From Methanomassiliicoccus sp. (GTDB lineage Archaea; Thermoplasmatota; Thermoplasmata; Methanomassiliicoccales; Methanomassiliicoccaceae): DNA of 64,000 nt. Under the pieces are notes generated by a model. It was not told the origin of the DNA. It did not search any database and saw only the letters and a program-made list of their open reading frames with translations. Numbering within the stretch: position 1 is the first letter of the stretch; each line of letters starts with the position of its first letter. Of the stretch, positions 15,616-24,207 are shown in pieces. The position numbers and the translations under genes were made by a program. The DNA lies in NCBI GenBank assembly GCA_012719175.1, contig JAAYAX010000004.1, forward strand, positions 124,001 to 188,000, in the 5' to 3' direction.

Positions 15616-18231
15616 TCATTCCGATGAGCAATCGAAGTAGCAGGTCAGCTTCTGTTTCAGCACATCGGAGCTGACGCAGATGCGGGAGATGTCCTCGCCG
15701 TCGATGACCTTGATCACCGAACTCAACGGCTCCGCGTCCGGCAGGAGAGCTGTCAACTTGTTCTCGGAGGAGGCGAAGAACTCACTATTGAGCACATGCC
15801 CCTCCCTTGCGGGGTAGACGGCGCAGTAGAGCATGTCGTACTCCACCAGGTCATTGAAGAAATGGGTGCCCAGGGACGCCTCCGGTACCAGCCCCTCGTG
15901 CATGGCCACCACCTCGCACAGTATGGACACGGTGTCTATCTCCGAGAAGGACACGGGGACCCCCAGGAAGGGATCGGCGGTGGCCCACCGCCCCGGGCCG
16001 ATGAGCAGTATGGTGGGCTTCCCTCCCTCTTTCTTCAGGTGCGCCAGCTTGCCTACGGTCCGTGCGACCGTGTAACGGTCGGAGAGCTTCATCCCGCCGT
16101 AGACCTCGGGGACGACGTAGATGATGCGGTCCACGGTGGCGGCGATGTTGCTGCCGATGACCGGACCCGCGGACTCCAGGACCTTCTGCTCCGCGGTGAC
16201 GGAGCAGGTGTTCTCCACGCTCAGGATGTCCCCTTTGGTCTGGAACGGCCGGCACTGCACGAGATTGATCCTGTAGTCCGACAGATCGTTGAAGTTGGCC
16301 GTGAACTCGATGTCCACGGGGTGCTGGTACGCCTCCTCCAGGACGCTCATCATATCCCGCATGTCCTTGACGAAGGAGCCCTTGGATAGGAGCTCATCGA
16401 AGGTTAGGGTCCATGAGAACACCTCATCTCCGCCCGCGTCCCGGACCCGCCTCTCCAGTGCCAGGTCGCGGCTGGCGAATATCTCCAGGGGGAAGTCGTT
16501 CAAGGGCTCCACGATCTCGCGGAAGTCTCGCGACGTGTGGCGGTTGGCCGTCAGGTCCAATATGTCCGCCTTCTTCTGCGAGTATCTCCTCACGTCCTCG
16601 GAGCCGGCCTCGGGGCGGCGCAGCGGGGCATTCAGCGCCACGATGCGGGTGTAGTCGTCATCGATGCGCTCTACCGCCCTCGTGCCCAGGCCGAACACCA
16701 GGCGGAGCATTCCCGCTTTAGGGTCTATCTCGCTGTTCCACACGTAGGGATTGAAGGAGTCCCCCACTCCGGCGATCTGCGGAAAGAACTGGTCCCCGTT
16801 CACGGAGCCGGAGACACGCTGAACCAGGATGGCCATCTGCTCGTCGCGGTCCAGCAGGTCCCAGTGGGCGCGGTAGGCGAGCGCCTCCTTGTTGAGCGTG
16901 CTGGTGTACACCCGACGCACGGCATCGAGGAAATTCTCCAACCTTTCCTGGGGCGTCCCCTGGTTAGCACAGAAGACGCTCTCGTACTTCCCCGAGAAAG
17001 CGTTCCCGTAGGCATCCTCCAAGAGGCTGGAGGAGCGAACGATTATGGGCGACTGCCCGAAGTACTCCAGCATCTTGATGAACTGGGCCTCGATGTCCTT
17101 GGGGAACCTACCCGTGCGTAGACGGCTTTCCGCATCCTCGTCCAGGACGAACCCAGAGCTGGGATCGTTGAGCCTCCTGCGTATCCACCAGCAACGATTC
17201 TGGATGAGGTAGGTGTAGAACACGTCGGAGCCTATGAAGAAGGAGTCGTGCGGCTCCAGCCTCACCGTCCATCTTTCATCCTTCTTCTTCAGGATAGCCC
17301 GGGCCAGGAGCATGCCCACGGACTTGCCCCCTATGAGGCCGGTGCCTATCATCCGCTTACCGATGTCCACCAGGTCGGAGAACTCCAAGTACTGCTCGAT
17401 GAGCCTCGTCAGCCTCTCGTCGCGGGTGAAGGCCATGCGCACCAGGCGGTTGAACAGGCTGCTGCCCCTCCAGTCCTCGCTCCGGTCCGCGCTGGTGGCA
17501 TCGACGACCTTGTGAGCGTGGAGGAAGCACTTGGTCCAGATGTCCTGCTGGTGCAGCGAGTAGTCCAGCCATGGCTGGGGGACCTCGGTGAGGATCTCCG
17601 CGGTGGTGGTGCTGGTGAGCACCGGCGCGAACTCCTCTCCCTCCCAGCGGTGCAGCATATACATGGTCTTGGACTGCCGTCCATCCACCTTGAGGGGGTG
17701 CACATAGATCTCGTCCCTGTGCGTGTATACGTCCATGACCACCTGGGCCGTCGAGTGTATGGCATCTATGGCGAAGGTGGTGTGGTGGTTGCGATAGAGG
17801 GCGAAGTAGGCGACCGTGTCGTAGTCATAGAGGTAGGGACAGGTGAGCATGAAGAAGTTGCCAAGCATGCGGTCGCTATACCAGTCCACAGTAAGCTCGG
17901 AGAGGCAGTCGAAGACATAGAACGCGCCCTTGCCGAACTCCTCGATGACGCTGAATATCTCAGAGATGAAGTTCTCGAAGCCGGCCTCAGGATGGAGCTC
18001 GTAGATGTGGTCGCACGATCCCTGGGGAATGACCACCCGGTGATCTGCGAAGCGGAAGTAGATGAGGTCCTTCCCTCCCTTGCGGGCCTCCAGGCAGAAG
18101 GGGCTCACGAAGCGCATGTAGTCCTCGATGTCGTCCACCTGGAAGACGACGTTGTCCCCCAGTATGACCCCGTTGAGTATCTCGTCGAGACCGGGGAGCC
18201 CAGTGTTGGTCATCTTTTCCGAAATGCTCAC
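15616..18231 (-). CDS. KaiC-like domain fused to PEP/pyruvate-binding (PPDK-like) domain
   Basis: About 871 aa from GTG 18231, chosen because TTGGAG lies 8 nt before it. Residues 1-230 read like a RecA/KaiC-type domain (GLPGLDEILNGVILGDN) but the GxxxxGKT loop is absent, so ATP binding there is doubtful. The rest contains the PPDK N-terminal fold: GGKSVGMLLARAIL, IVRSSSLLEDAYGNAFSGKY, LVQRVSGS, and near the C-terminus ILLIGPGRWATADPFLG. The phosphotransfer His domain and the TIM barrel of true PEP synthase are missing. Role unknown: perhaps a nucleotide- or PEP-sensing or phosphotransfer protein. Confidence 0.8.
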   Translation of the reverse strand: MSISEKMTNTGLPGLDEILNGVILGDNVVFQVDDIEDYMRFVSPFCLEARKGGKDLIYFRFADHRVVIPQGSCDHIYELHPEAGFENFISEIFSVIEEFGKGAFYVFDCLSELTVDWYSDRMLGNFFMLTCPYLYDYDTVAYFALYRNHHTTFAIDAIHSTAQVVMDVYTHRDEIYVHPLKVDGRQSKTMYMLHRWEGEEFAPVLTSTTTAEILTEVPQPWLDYSLHQQDIWTKCFLHAHKVVDATSADRSEDWRGSSLFNRLVRMAFTRDERLTRLIEQYLEFSDLVDIGKRMIGTGLIGGKSVGMLLARAILKKKDERWTVRLEPHDSFFIGSDVFYTYLIQNRCWWIRRRLNDPSSGFVLDEDAESRLRTGRFPKDIEAQFIKMLEYFGQSPIIVRSSSLLEDAYGNAFSGKYESVFCANQGTPQERLENFLDAVRRVYTSTLNKEALAYRAHWDLLDRDEQMAILVQRVSGSVNGDQFFPQIAGVGDSFNPYVWNSEIDPKAGMLRLVFGLGTRAVERIDDDYTRIVALNAPLRRPEAGSEDVRRYSQKKADILDLTANRHTSRDFREIVEPLNDFPLEIFASRDLALERRVRDAGGDEVFSWTLTFDELLSKGSFVKDMRDMMSVLEEAYQHPVDIEFTANFNDLSDYRINLVQCRPFQTKGDILSVENTCSVTAEQKVLESAGPVIGSNIAATVDRIIYVVPEVYGGMKLSDRYTVARTVGKLAHLKKEGGKPTILLIGPGRWATADPFLGVPVSFSEIDTVSILCEVVAMHEGLVPEASLGTHFFNDLVEYDMLYCAVYPAREGHVLNSEFFASSENKLTALLPDAEPLSSVIKVIDGEDISRICVSSDVLKQKLTCYFDCSSE

Positions 18232-18466
18232 ATTTTCAACTCCAATTAGATATTTGTCTATTGATAACAAATGTTAATAGAAAAAGGGGTACTTGTTCCT
18301 TCCTGATAAACGATACGGCCTCTCCATCAAAATAGCTTTCGATGTGCTCTCCAGACACTCACTGTGATCGCTAACCCGATTTGTGAGGAGTCACCTGAAC
18401 GTTACATCGTCAATTCAGAAGGTTGGCCGACAGTGTATTTATCCGTGAAGGAGAGAAACAGTTGGC

Positions 18467-18928
18467 ATGTACTACAGGGAAGGTAACATCGATCGGGACC
18501 CCGACGCCGAACAGGGGCCGATGTCCGCTAGATCTTCTCTGGTCGACATCGTCCACAAGGCCTTGTACCACCGCACGGGAGAGCTGCTGAAGGAGCACCC
18601 CGGTGCGAGGGTGGAGCATGAGTTCGAGGACCGCGAGCCCCGGGCGGTGCTGTGGGTGCTGGACAAGGACGGAACGGTACTTAGGAAGGAGTTCATAGAG
18701 AGCGTGTTCTCCGCCGGGAAGAAGGAGCTGGACAACGAATACATCGAGGCCGCCCGCAAGTACGGGAGGCTGGCCATCCACTACCCCGGACTCATCATGC
18801 CTGAGGGGTCGGTGATTAAGAGGATATCAGAGCTGTGGGTGGGCATCCAGGAGCAGGATGTCCGGGACAAGGTGACCATCCAGGGGTTCCTGTACTCCAA
18901 TGACGGACGAACGCTGCAAGAGGTCTAA
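18467..18928 (+). CDS. Hypothetical 153-aa protein
   Basis: Soluble alpha/beta protein with VLWVLDKDGTVLRKEFIESV followed by a helical C-terminal half. No family recognised, no membrane segment and no metal motif. Monocistronic and divergent from the large fusion gene at 15616-18231, sharing a 235-nt region with it. Confidence 0.65.
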   Translation: MYYREGNIDRDPDAEQGPMSARSSLVDIVHKALYHRTGELLKEHPGARVEHEFEDREPRAVLWVLDKDGTVLRKEFIESVFSAGKKELDNEYIEAARKYGRLAIHYPGLIMPEGSVIKRISELWVGIQEQDVRDKVTIQGFLYSNDGRTLQEV

Positions 18929-19013
18929 GAGAACGTCGTGACCTGGTCCGTGCATCTCCAAGGACAGCGTAAGCTACTTACGATGCCGGTGATGAGGTCT
19001 CTGACGAGAGAGC

Positions 19014-19496
19014 TCAAAGTAGGTCCTTGATGACCCTGCGGGCGAACTCCCTGCTCTTGTCCAGCGCGTCAGGGGCTAGCGGTCCCTTCAATCCTACGAC
19101 CTCGGCCCTGAGCACCTCCGGATGGACCTTCATACCCATCTCCTCGGCGAACGCCTTGATCTTGGGCCCCGCTCCGTCCTCGGTCCACTTCGCAGACTTA
19201 GACCTCTTCTCGGGGTCCTCGGGAAGTTTCAGTACGGTGTCGAAGGCGACGATGGTATGGGCGCTCCAATGCTCCTTCTTGAGGCGCTTCAGGAACCTCC
19301 TGGTGCGGCCGGTCATCTTCGCCATCCGCGTGGGAGAGCCGATGAACGCGAAGTCCGCCTCGGCCCCCCAGGGGATCCTCTTGCCCAGGTCCATGACCTC
19401 GATCTCCTGGCCCTCCGCCCTCAGCTCCTCGGCGATGGCCTCGGCCACCTTGAGGGTGTTGCCGTACACGCTGTCGAACGCCACGATGCCCTTCAT
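19014..19496 (-). CDS. Flavodoxin-like protein
   Basis: About 160 aa. The start MKGIVAFDSVYGNTLKVAEA includes the FMN phosphate loop (DSVYGNT). GSPTRMAKMTGRTRRFL matches the second FMN loop, and the third loop is VAFDTVLKLP. AAGGTC before ATG 19496 is the better ribosome site; an upstream ATG at 19520 is possible. Related to multimeric flavodoxin/WrbA-type proteins. Adjacent to the hydrolase at 19638 but on the opposite strand. Confidence 0.82.
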   Translation of the reverse strand: MKGIVAFDSVYGNTLKVAEAIAEELRAEGQEIEVMDLGKRIPWGAEADFAFIGSPTRMAKMTGRTRRFLKRLKKEHWSAHTIVAFDTVLKLPEDPEKRSKSAKWTEDGAGPKIKAFAEEMGMKVHPEVLRAEVVGLKGPLAPDALDKSREFARRVIKDLL

Positions 19497-19637
19497 GAGA
19501 TTGACCTTATGCCGACCCATAATGAGATCGACGCTACGTGATACGGAGCACCCCCTATGAAGTTTGCCCGAGCCCCTATCCTCGGATGGCCCTCAGGGGC
19601 CTGGTAAGCGGAAATGCCTTAATACCGAAGCGGCGTA

Positions 19638-20492
19638 ATGTGGCCGAGCGATATGGTCTCCATTCATCCCATCACCATACCTTTCAAGGTGCCCATCTCC
19701 CCCACCGTCTCCCTCGACCGCTTCGTCAACATCTTCCTGGTGGAGGGGAACGATCTGACCCTCATAGATTCCGGGGTGAGGGGGGCGGAGAGCATCATCC
19801 TGCACAAGGTGCGCTCCCTGGGACGTCGTCCCAAAGAGCTGAGGAAGCTGGTCCTGACACACTCCCACCCGGACCATATCGGAGCGGCCAGGGAGATCGT
19901 CGACGCCACTGGCTGCGAGGTCCTGGCGCATGAGGGCGAGAGATCATGGATTGAGGACCCCGCGGTGCAGAAGGCGGAGAGGCCGGTCCCCGGATTCGAC
20001 TCCCTGGTGTCCGGTCCCGTGTCCGTGGACACTGTGCTCAGGGACGGGGACCGGATCGACGTGGGGAGCGGGGAGCTGTCGGTGGTGTTCACCCCCGGGC
20101 ACTCTCCCGGGCATATCTCCCTGTGGTCCTCCCAGGGACGCACGATCATCACCGGCGATGCCGTCCCCGTGCCCGGGGACCTGCCCATATATGACGACGC
20201 CTTCTCCACTCTGGGCTCGCTGCGCCGCCTGCGCGGCCTGGGGGCGGAGATCATGCTGTCCGCCTGGGAAAGACCACTAGAGGGGCGGGAGATCAATAAG
20301 CGCCTTGATGACGCTTCCCTCCTGGTGCAGACCGTCCACCGCTCAGTGGTGCGCAACTCCACCGGCCCAGAGGTCTCGCCGGAGCTGATGGCGGCGGTGA
20401 TGAGGGACCTGCATCTCCCCGAAGCACAGGCCAACCCTATGGTCGCCCGTACCATCAGATCACACTTACGCTACAAGTACGATGGGCACTGA
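19638..20492 (+). CDS. Metallo-beta-lactamase fold hydrolase
   Basis: A 284-aa MBL-fold enzyme. It contains the di-metal signature THSHPDHIG (HxHxDH), FTPGHSPGHIS with the third His and TGDAVPV with the bridging Asp, as in glyoxalase II-like hydrolases. ATG 19638 or in-frame ATG 19653. The C-terminal HRSVVRNSTGPEVSPELMAA is an extra helical region. Substrate unknown. The final codon is directly adjacent to the convergent purB stop. Confidence 0.88.
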   Translation: MWPSDMVSIHPITIPFKVPISPTVSLDRFVNIFLVEGNDLTLIDSGVRGAESIILHKVRSLGRRPKELRKLVLTHSHPDHIGAAREIVDATGCEVLAHEGERSWIEDPAVQKAERPVPGFDSLVSGPVSVDTVLRDGDRIDVGSGELSVVFTPGHSPGHISLWSSQGRTIITGDAVPVPGDLPIYDDAFSTLGSLRRLRGLGAEIMLSAWERPLEGREINKRLDDASLLVQTVHRSVVRNSTGPEVSPELMAAVMRDLHLPEAQANPMVARTIRSHLRYKYDGH

Positions 20493-21854
20493 TCAGATGA
20501 TCTTGCGCCCCAGCGTTGCCTCGGCGTAGGCGACGGTGCGGTCGACCATCTCCGGGGCCTGGCCAACGTAGTTCGTGGGGTCCATGACCATGTCCAGCTC
20601 CTTCCCTTTCAATAGTTTGGAGACCGCACGATTGGCCTTCAGCGCCTCCTTGAGGTCCTTGCCCTCATCCTCGGCCTTCCTGCTCACCTTTCGTACCAGC
20701 TCGTGCGCCTCCTGCCGCCCCATTCCCTTGCTGGCAAGGGCCAGGAGAACGGACTCGGCCATGATGAACCCCCCGGCGGAGTCGATGTTACGCAGCATGT
20801 TGGCCTCGTTCACCGTGAGGTGGGCGAACACATCGTTCATCTTGCTGAGGATATCATCGGTGAGCACGGCAGCGTGGGGGAGGATGAACCTCTCCGCGGA
20901 GGAGTTGGTAAGGTCCCTCTCGTGCCAGAGTACCATGCACTCCAGCTGAGGGTCGAGGTACGCGCGCACGATCCGGGCCAGACCGCAGACGTTCTCCGAG
21001 AGCATGGGGTTCCGCTTTTGGGCCATGGTCGAGGAGCCTACCTGTTTCTTGGCGTCGAAGGCCTCCGCCACCTCCGCTATCTCCGAGCGCTGCAGGTTCC
21101 GCACCTCGGTGGCGTACCTCTCGCAGGAGGTGGCGATGATGCTCAATAGGAATACCAGCTCAGCGTAGCGGTCCCGGCCCACTATCTGCGTGGCCGCCTC
21201 TTCCACCCCCAGGCCCAGGTCCTGCATGACCAGCTGCTGTATCCTGAAGAACTTGTCCCCGAAGCCGGCGCCGGTGCCGATGGCCCCGGACATCTTCCCC
21301 ACACATATGCGCGGCCGGGCCTCCCGCAGGCGGTCTCGGTGGCGCAACATCTCCATGACGTAGCCGGAGACCTTGAAGCCGAAGGTGGTGGGGATGGCGA
21401 ACTGCCCATGGGTCCTGCCCATCATCACCGTGTCCCGGTGCCTCGCCGCGAGGGCGCAGAGCGTGATTATGAACTTGTCAAGGTCCTCCTCGATCATATC
21501 CAGGGCGGCCTTGAACTCCAGGGCCGCGGCGGTGTCCACGATGTCGTTGGACGTGGCGCCCAGATGGACGTAGCGGCCGGCGTCCCCGCACTGCTCGGAG
21601 ATGGCGTTGACCATGGCCATGACGTCATGCTTGGTCTCCGCCTCTATCTCCTTGACCCTCTCCAGTTTCACGTGCTCCGGGGAGCACTTCTCTGTGATGA
21701 TCTCCGCAGCATCATCGGGGATGTTGCCGACCGCGGCATGGGCGCGCGCTAGGGCCGCTTCAACGAGAAGCTGGCTCCGGAGGCGGTTCTCCTCCGAGAA
21801 TACGGCCTTCATCTCCTTCTTTCCATAACGATAATCAAGAGGACAAATGAGCAT
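20493..21854 (-). CDS. purB: Adenylosuccinate lyase
   Basis: A 453-aa enzyme of the fumarase/aspartase superfamily that cleaves SAICAR to AICAR and adenylosuccinate to AMP in purine synthesis. The signature loop reads GSSTMAQKRNPMLSE, and the catalytic His region GRTHGQFAIPTTFG and HLGATSNDIVDTA are present. ATG 21854 with GGGGG upstream; ATG 21866 is in frame. It is the last chromosomal gene before the provirus, whose integrase starts 80 nt beyond the gene 5' end. Confidence 0.95.
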   Translation of the reverse strand: MLICPLDYRYGKKEMKAVFSEENRLRSQLLVEAALARAHAAVGNIPDDAAEIITEKCSPEHVKLERVKEIEAETKHDVMAMVNAISEQCGDAGRYVHLGATSNDIVDTAAALEFKAALDMIEEDLDKFIITLCALAARHRDTVMMGRTHGQFAIPTTFGFKVSGYVMEMLRHRDRLREARPRICVGKMSGAIGTGAGFGDKFFRIQQLVMQDLGLGVEEAATQIVGRDRYAELVFLLSIIATSCERYATEVRNLQRSEIAEVAEAFDAKKQVGSSTMAQKRNPMLSENVCGLARIVRAYLDPQLECMVLWHERDLTNSSAERFILPHAAVLTDDILSKMNDVFAHLTVNEANMLRNIDSAGGFIMAESVLLALASKGMGRQEAHELVRKVSRKAEDEGKDLKEALKANRAVSKLLKGKELDMVMDPTNYVGQAPEMVDRTVAYAEATLGRKII

Positions 21855-21945
21855 GATAACCCCCATGGATTATGGCTGCGTAATAAATAGTTAATCCTCC
21901 GCCCCCGTCCTGATTTCCTAGGAGCGAACTGGCGCCGAAAGGAGT

Positions 21946-22902
21946 TTACGCGCCGGTCTCCGACTGGCTTGACATTTCGGGAGTCAGTGAGTCTAGCGCC
22001 GCCCTCATCTCGCACGAGTCCACGCCGATGTACGCTCTGAACGTCTGACCGCAGTCCTCGTGCCTCAGTATCTTGGCGATGGTCTCTATCGGCCATCCCC
22101 GGCGGTGCAGCCGGTGGCCCAACGTCCGGCGCAGATCGTGCATGCCGAACCGCAGTTTCATCCTCTCGGAGAGGATGATGGCGATGTCCCGCATGTCGTC
22201 CTTGTCTGCCCGGCGCATCCTGGCCGGTCGGAAGTAAGTCGTTTCCTTCCACACCAGGAACTCGGACGGCGGGGCATGGTTCCTCTCGAACATCTTCTCG
22301 CGCTCGGCGAGGTACCGCTTCAGCGGCCCGATGGTGTACTTGGAGAAGGTCTGCAGGGCCATCTTGCCCCCGTCGCGGCCCTTCCCTAATATCTCGCTCT
22401 CCCCGAAGTCCAGGAACTCCAGGGCGTTCTCCATCGTCAGGTTGTGGATGTCCACGCACCGCAGGCCGTTGTCCACGGCTAACGATATCACCAGCTCTGC
22501 CAGCGGGCCGAGCCTTGCCGCCTCCTGGTGCAGCTTCGCCACCTGCCGCTCGCTCAGGAACACCCCTCCGCGATATGGCGTGGGATGCCTCGCAACGCGC
22601 CATTTCAGCGCGTCCTGGTTGCCGCTGTATCTCAGGAAGGCCCGGATGACGGACAGCTTCTTCGCGAACGTCCTCTCCGAGCCGCCCGAGATCTGCGACT
22701 CCAGCGCCTTCATCTGAGCGAGCGTCACGTGCCTGGGGTCCGGTAGGCCGAGCAGCTGCCCGGCCTCGTACAGTATCCCCTGATACTCGTAAACGGTCTT
22801 CTTCCTCACCACGCCGCGCTCGGTCCTGGCGTCCCTCGGGCGCAGTGACGTAAGGTATTCTCTGATGGCCTCGTAGAACGCCCCCTGCTTCGCATAGGGC
22901 AT
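21946..22902 (-). CDS. Tyrosine recombinase (integrase) of the provirus
   Basis: A 318-aa integrase. An N-terminal SAM-like core-binding domain (about 1-105) is followed by the catalytic domain with R148 (DNGLRCVDIHN), HDLRR with H255 and R258, H281 (LRHED) and nucleophile Y291. It differs from the integrase at 5510, with almost no shared stretches outside the catalytic boxes. It forms the left end of the provirus between purB and the control operon. No tRNA gene is adjacent, so the attachment site is elsewhere or non-tRNA. Confidence 0.9.
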   Translation of the reverse strand: MPYAKQGAFYEAIREYLTSLRPRDARTERGVVRKKTVYEYQGILYEAGQLLGLPDPRHVTLAQMKALESQISGGSERTFAKKLSVIRAFLRYSGNQDALKWRVARHPTPYRGGVFLSERQVAKLHQEAARLGPLAELVISLAVDNGLRCVDIHNLTMENALEFLDFGESEILGKGRDGGKMALQTFSKYTIGPLKRYLAEREKMFERNHAPPSEFLVWKETTYFRPARMRRADKDDMRDIAIILSERMKLRFGMHDLRRTLGHRLHRRGWPIETIAKILRHEDCGQTFRAYIGVDSCEMRAALDSLTPEMSSQSETGA

Positions 22903-22976
22903 AGCTACTGCTCCGTGAATGTGAACTGTGAATATTTAATCTGCATCCCATCCCTTCTCCCATGCTCCTTCCCCTG

Positions 22977-23321
22977 TCAATCTCGAATTATTCCCGATGC
23001 CTCGTCCACGAGCTCGTGCTCGTCGGCCGTTGTGATGCTGGCTCGTGCCAGCCTGCGGTCCAGTATGCGCTGCATCACCGCGTCCAATCTCCCCTGGTCA
23101 ATGAGCCTGCTGATGCTTTCCTGGAGCACAGCTTCGACGATCCTCTCGGCCTTGGTCTCGATCAAGTCCTCGAGGCACTGATCGCACAGCGGCCCGGCGT
23201 CCCGGCCGCACATCTCGCACACGAAGCGGCGGTCTTCCTTTCGTGGCAGGTCCCTGTCCTTCATGGCCGGGAGCTCTGACGCCGGCACGAACTGCATGAT
23301 CTCCGCCTGAGTGCGAGTCAC
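22977..23321 (-). CDS. Zinc-finger-like 114-aa protein (last gene of control operon)
   Basis: GTG 23321 is preceded by AGGAGGGAGAGC, an excellent ribosome site, and overlaps the preceding stop by 4 nt. The protein has CEMCGRDAGPLCDQCLE, a pair of CxxC motifs that probably bind one zinc, and a long helical C-terminal half rich in charged residues (RIVEAVLQESISRLIDQG). Function unknown; its place beside the integrase suggests a lysogeny or excision role. Confidence 0.7.
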   Translation of the reverse strand: MTRTQAEIMQFVPASELPAMKDRDLPRKEDRRFVCEMCGRDAGPLCDQCLEDLIETKAERIVEAVLQESISRLIDQGRLDAVMQRILDRRLARASITTADEHELVDEASGIIRD

Positions 23322-23530
23322 GCTCTCCCTCCTGAGATGAATGGACGGTGGGCTCTGGGGGGGTCCAGACAAGAGGAGCTGGCGGCCCGGCCGTCGTTCA
23401 GAGTAATGGCGAGATGCTCACGGCGGGCGTTGGCAGGATCGATGCACAGATCCCACGGCCGTGGCAACATGGGGATGGTTGTCCGTGAGCCTTCGGCAGC
23501 GCCCTGTACCGGCATGACGCTCATGATCAT
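23318..23530 (-). CDS. Hypothetical 70-aa protein in overlapping operon
   Basis: ATG 23530 is preceded by GGAGG at 9-nt spacing; GTG 23536 is an alternative that overlaps the upstream stop. The stop overlaps the next start (GTGA). The protein contains TTIPMLPRPWDLCIDPANAR and a Ser/Arg-rich tail, without a recognised family. Supported mainly by the tight overlaps on both sides. Confidence 0.5.
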   Translation of the reverse strand: MIMSVMPVQGAAEGSRTTIPMLPRPWDLCIDPANARREHLAITLNDGRAASSSCLDPPRAHRPFISGGRA

Positions 23531-23532
23531 AT

Positions 23533-23658
23533 TCACAGGCCTCCATTGAGAACGTCCCTGGCGGCCTCCAGCTTCGCGGCCCACCGCTCCGAGGGATGCA
23601 TGGCCATGTGGTACTCCAGCTCCCTGATATACGTCAGGAGCTGCGTACGGTTCATCAT
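23533..23658 (-). CDS. 41-aa microprotein
   Basis: The frame reads MMNRTQLLTYIRELEYHMAM and ends with EAARDVLNGGL. The start ATGA overlaps the preceding stop by 4 nt, indicating translational coupling. Mostly helical with amphipathic character. No family recognised. Confidence 0.55.
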   Translation of the reverse strand: MMNRTQLLTYIRELEYHMAMHPSERWAAKLEAARDVLNGGL

Positions 23659-23807
23659 TGATACTGCCCCCTGGTGAGCTCGAGACGCAGGACGCGCTCG
23701 TTGCCGTCATCGGTGCCGAGGTGAGCGGCCAGGTACTCACGGCGCTCCTCGGGCGTCATGTTCTCCCAGGAGTAGATCCCTGCCGGATAGAGCGAGAAGG
23801 AGGACAC
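23655..23807 (-). CDS. 50-aa microprotein, first gene of control operon
   Basis: GTG 23807 opens a frame reading YSWENMTPEERREYLAAHLG, with a stop inside the ATGA overlap with the next gene. It is the first gene of an overlapping minus-strand operon that runs to 22977, and its promoter region is shared with the divergent RHH gene at 23952. Confidence 0.5.
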   Translation of the reverse strand: MSSFSLYPAGIYSWENMTPEERREYLAAHLGTDDGNERVLRLELTRGQYQ

Positions 23808-23878
23808 GCTCAGGCCCCCGTGTTCGCAAAGCTATCGCTAATTATCCTATCATTCATCCCGTACATTTTGCCAAGTCC

Positions 23879-23901
23879 TGCAAGCATCTGGCTTGCTTGC
23901 A
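23879..23901. promoter_or_regulatory. Inverted repeat TGCAAGCA-N7-TGCTTGCA
   Basis: Perfect 8-bp arms separated by 7 nt, in the 145-bp region between divergent transcripts. GCTTGC is repeated immediately and TTGCAAG recurs at about 23943. Likely operator for the RHH protein encoded next to it or for another provirus regulator. Confidence 0.6.
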
Positions 23902-23920
23902 TAGGCATCGCCATGCACAG

Positions 23921-23928
23921 ATATATAG
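23921..23928 (+). promoter_or_regulatory. TATA box for RHH gene at 23952
   Basis: ATATATAG lies about 27 nt before ATG 23952, consistent with a leaderless archaeal transcript. Confidence 0.5.
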
Positions 23929-23951
23929 ATTGGCATGATGGTTTGCAAGAC

Positions 23952-24116
23952 ATGGCTAGGCGGCGGGAGTCGGTTACTGTGACCCTACCACCGGAGGCCA
24001 CTGATTGGCTTGACAAGATGGTAGGGGAACGTATCTTTGCGAACCGTTCCCATGGCATCGAGCTTGCTCTTCTGGAACTTAAGAAAAGAATGGAGAGGGG
24101 TGACCGGACCCCATAG
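23952..24116 (+). CDS. Ribbon-helix-helix repressor-like protein (54 aa)
   Basis: Starts MARRRESVTVTLPPEATDWL and continues GERIFANRSHGIELAL, a CopG/Arc-type RHH protein. It shares VT(V/I)TLPPE, WLD and F(A)xRSHGIE with the protein at 796-966 of the other element, so the two are homologous over almost the full length. It is divergent from the microgene operon, as expected of a provirus repressor. ATG 23952 is chosen by alignment with that paralogue and by the TATA distance. Confidence 0.75.
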   Translation: MARRRESVTVTLPPEATDWLDKMVGERIFANRSHGIELALLELKKRMERGDRTP

Positions 24117-24207
24117 AAATGTCGGACTTGGCAATCCTGTACGTTCAACAGGGCCCGGCCATTGTCAGTATCATAGGGCTGAGTAGTTAATCTTTCGGGC
24201 ACGACGC

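Noticed and set aside
17248-18249. 333-aa plus-strand frame opposite the KaiC/PPDK-like gene
   Set aside because: Antisense of a strong coding gene; composition rich in Val, Glu, Gly and Arg with no domain, typical of a GC-rich shadow.
21809-22963. 384-aa minus-strand frame over the integrase
   Set aside because: Arg-rich out-of-frame shadow of the integrase, which has the real catalytic residues.
23337-23549. 70-aa plus-strand frame in the control operon
   Set aside because: The minus-strand frame there has overlapping starts and stops and a ribosome site; the plus frame has none.
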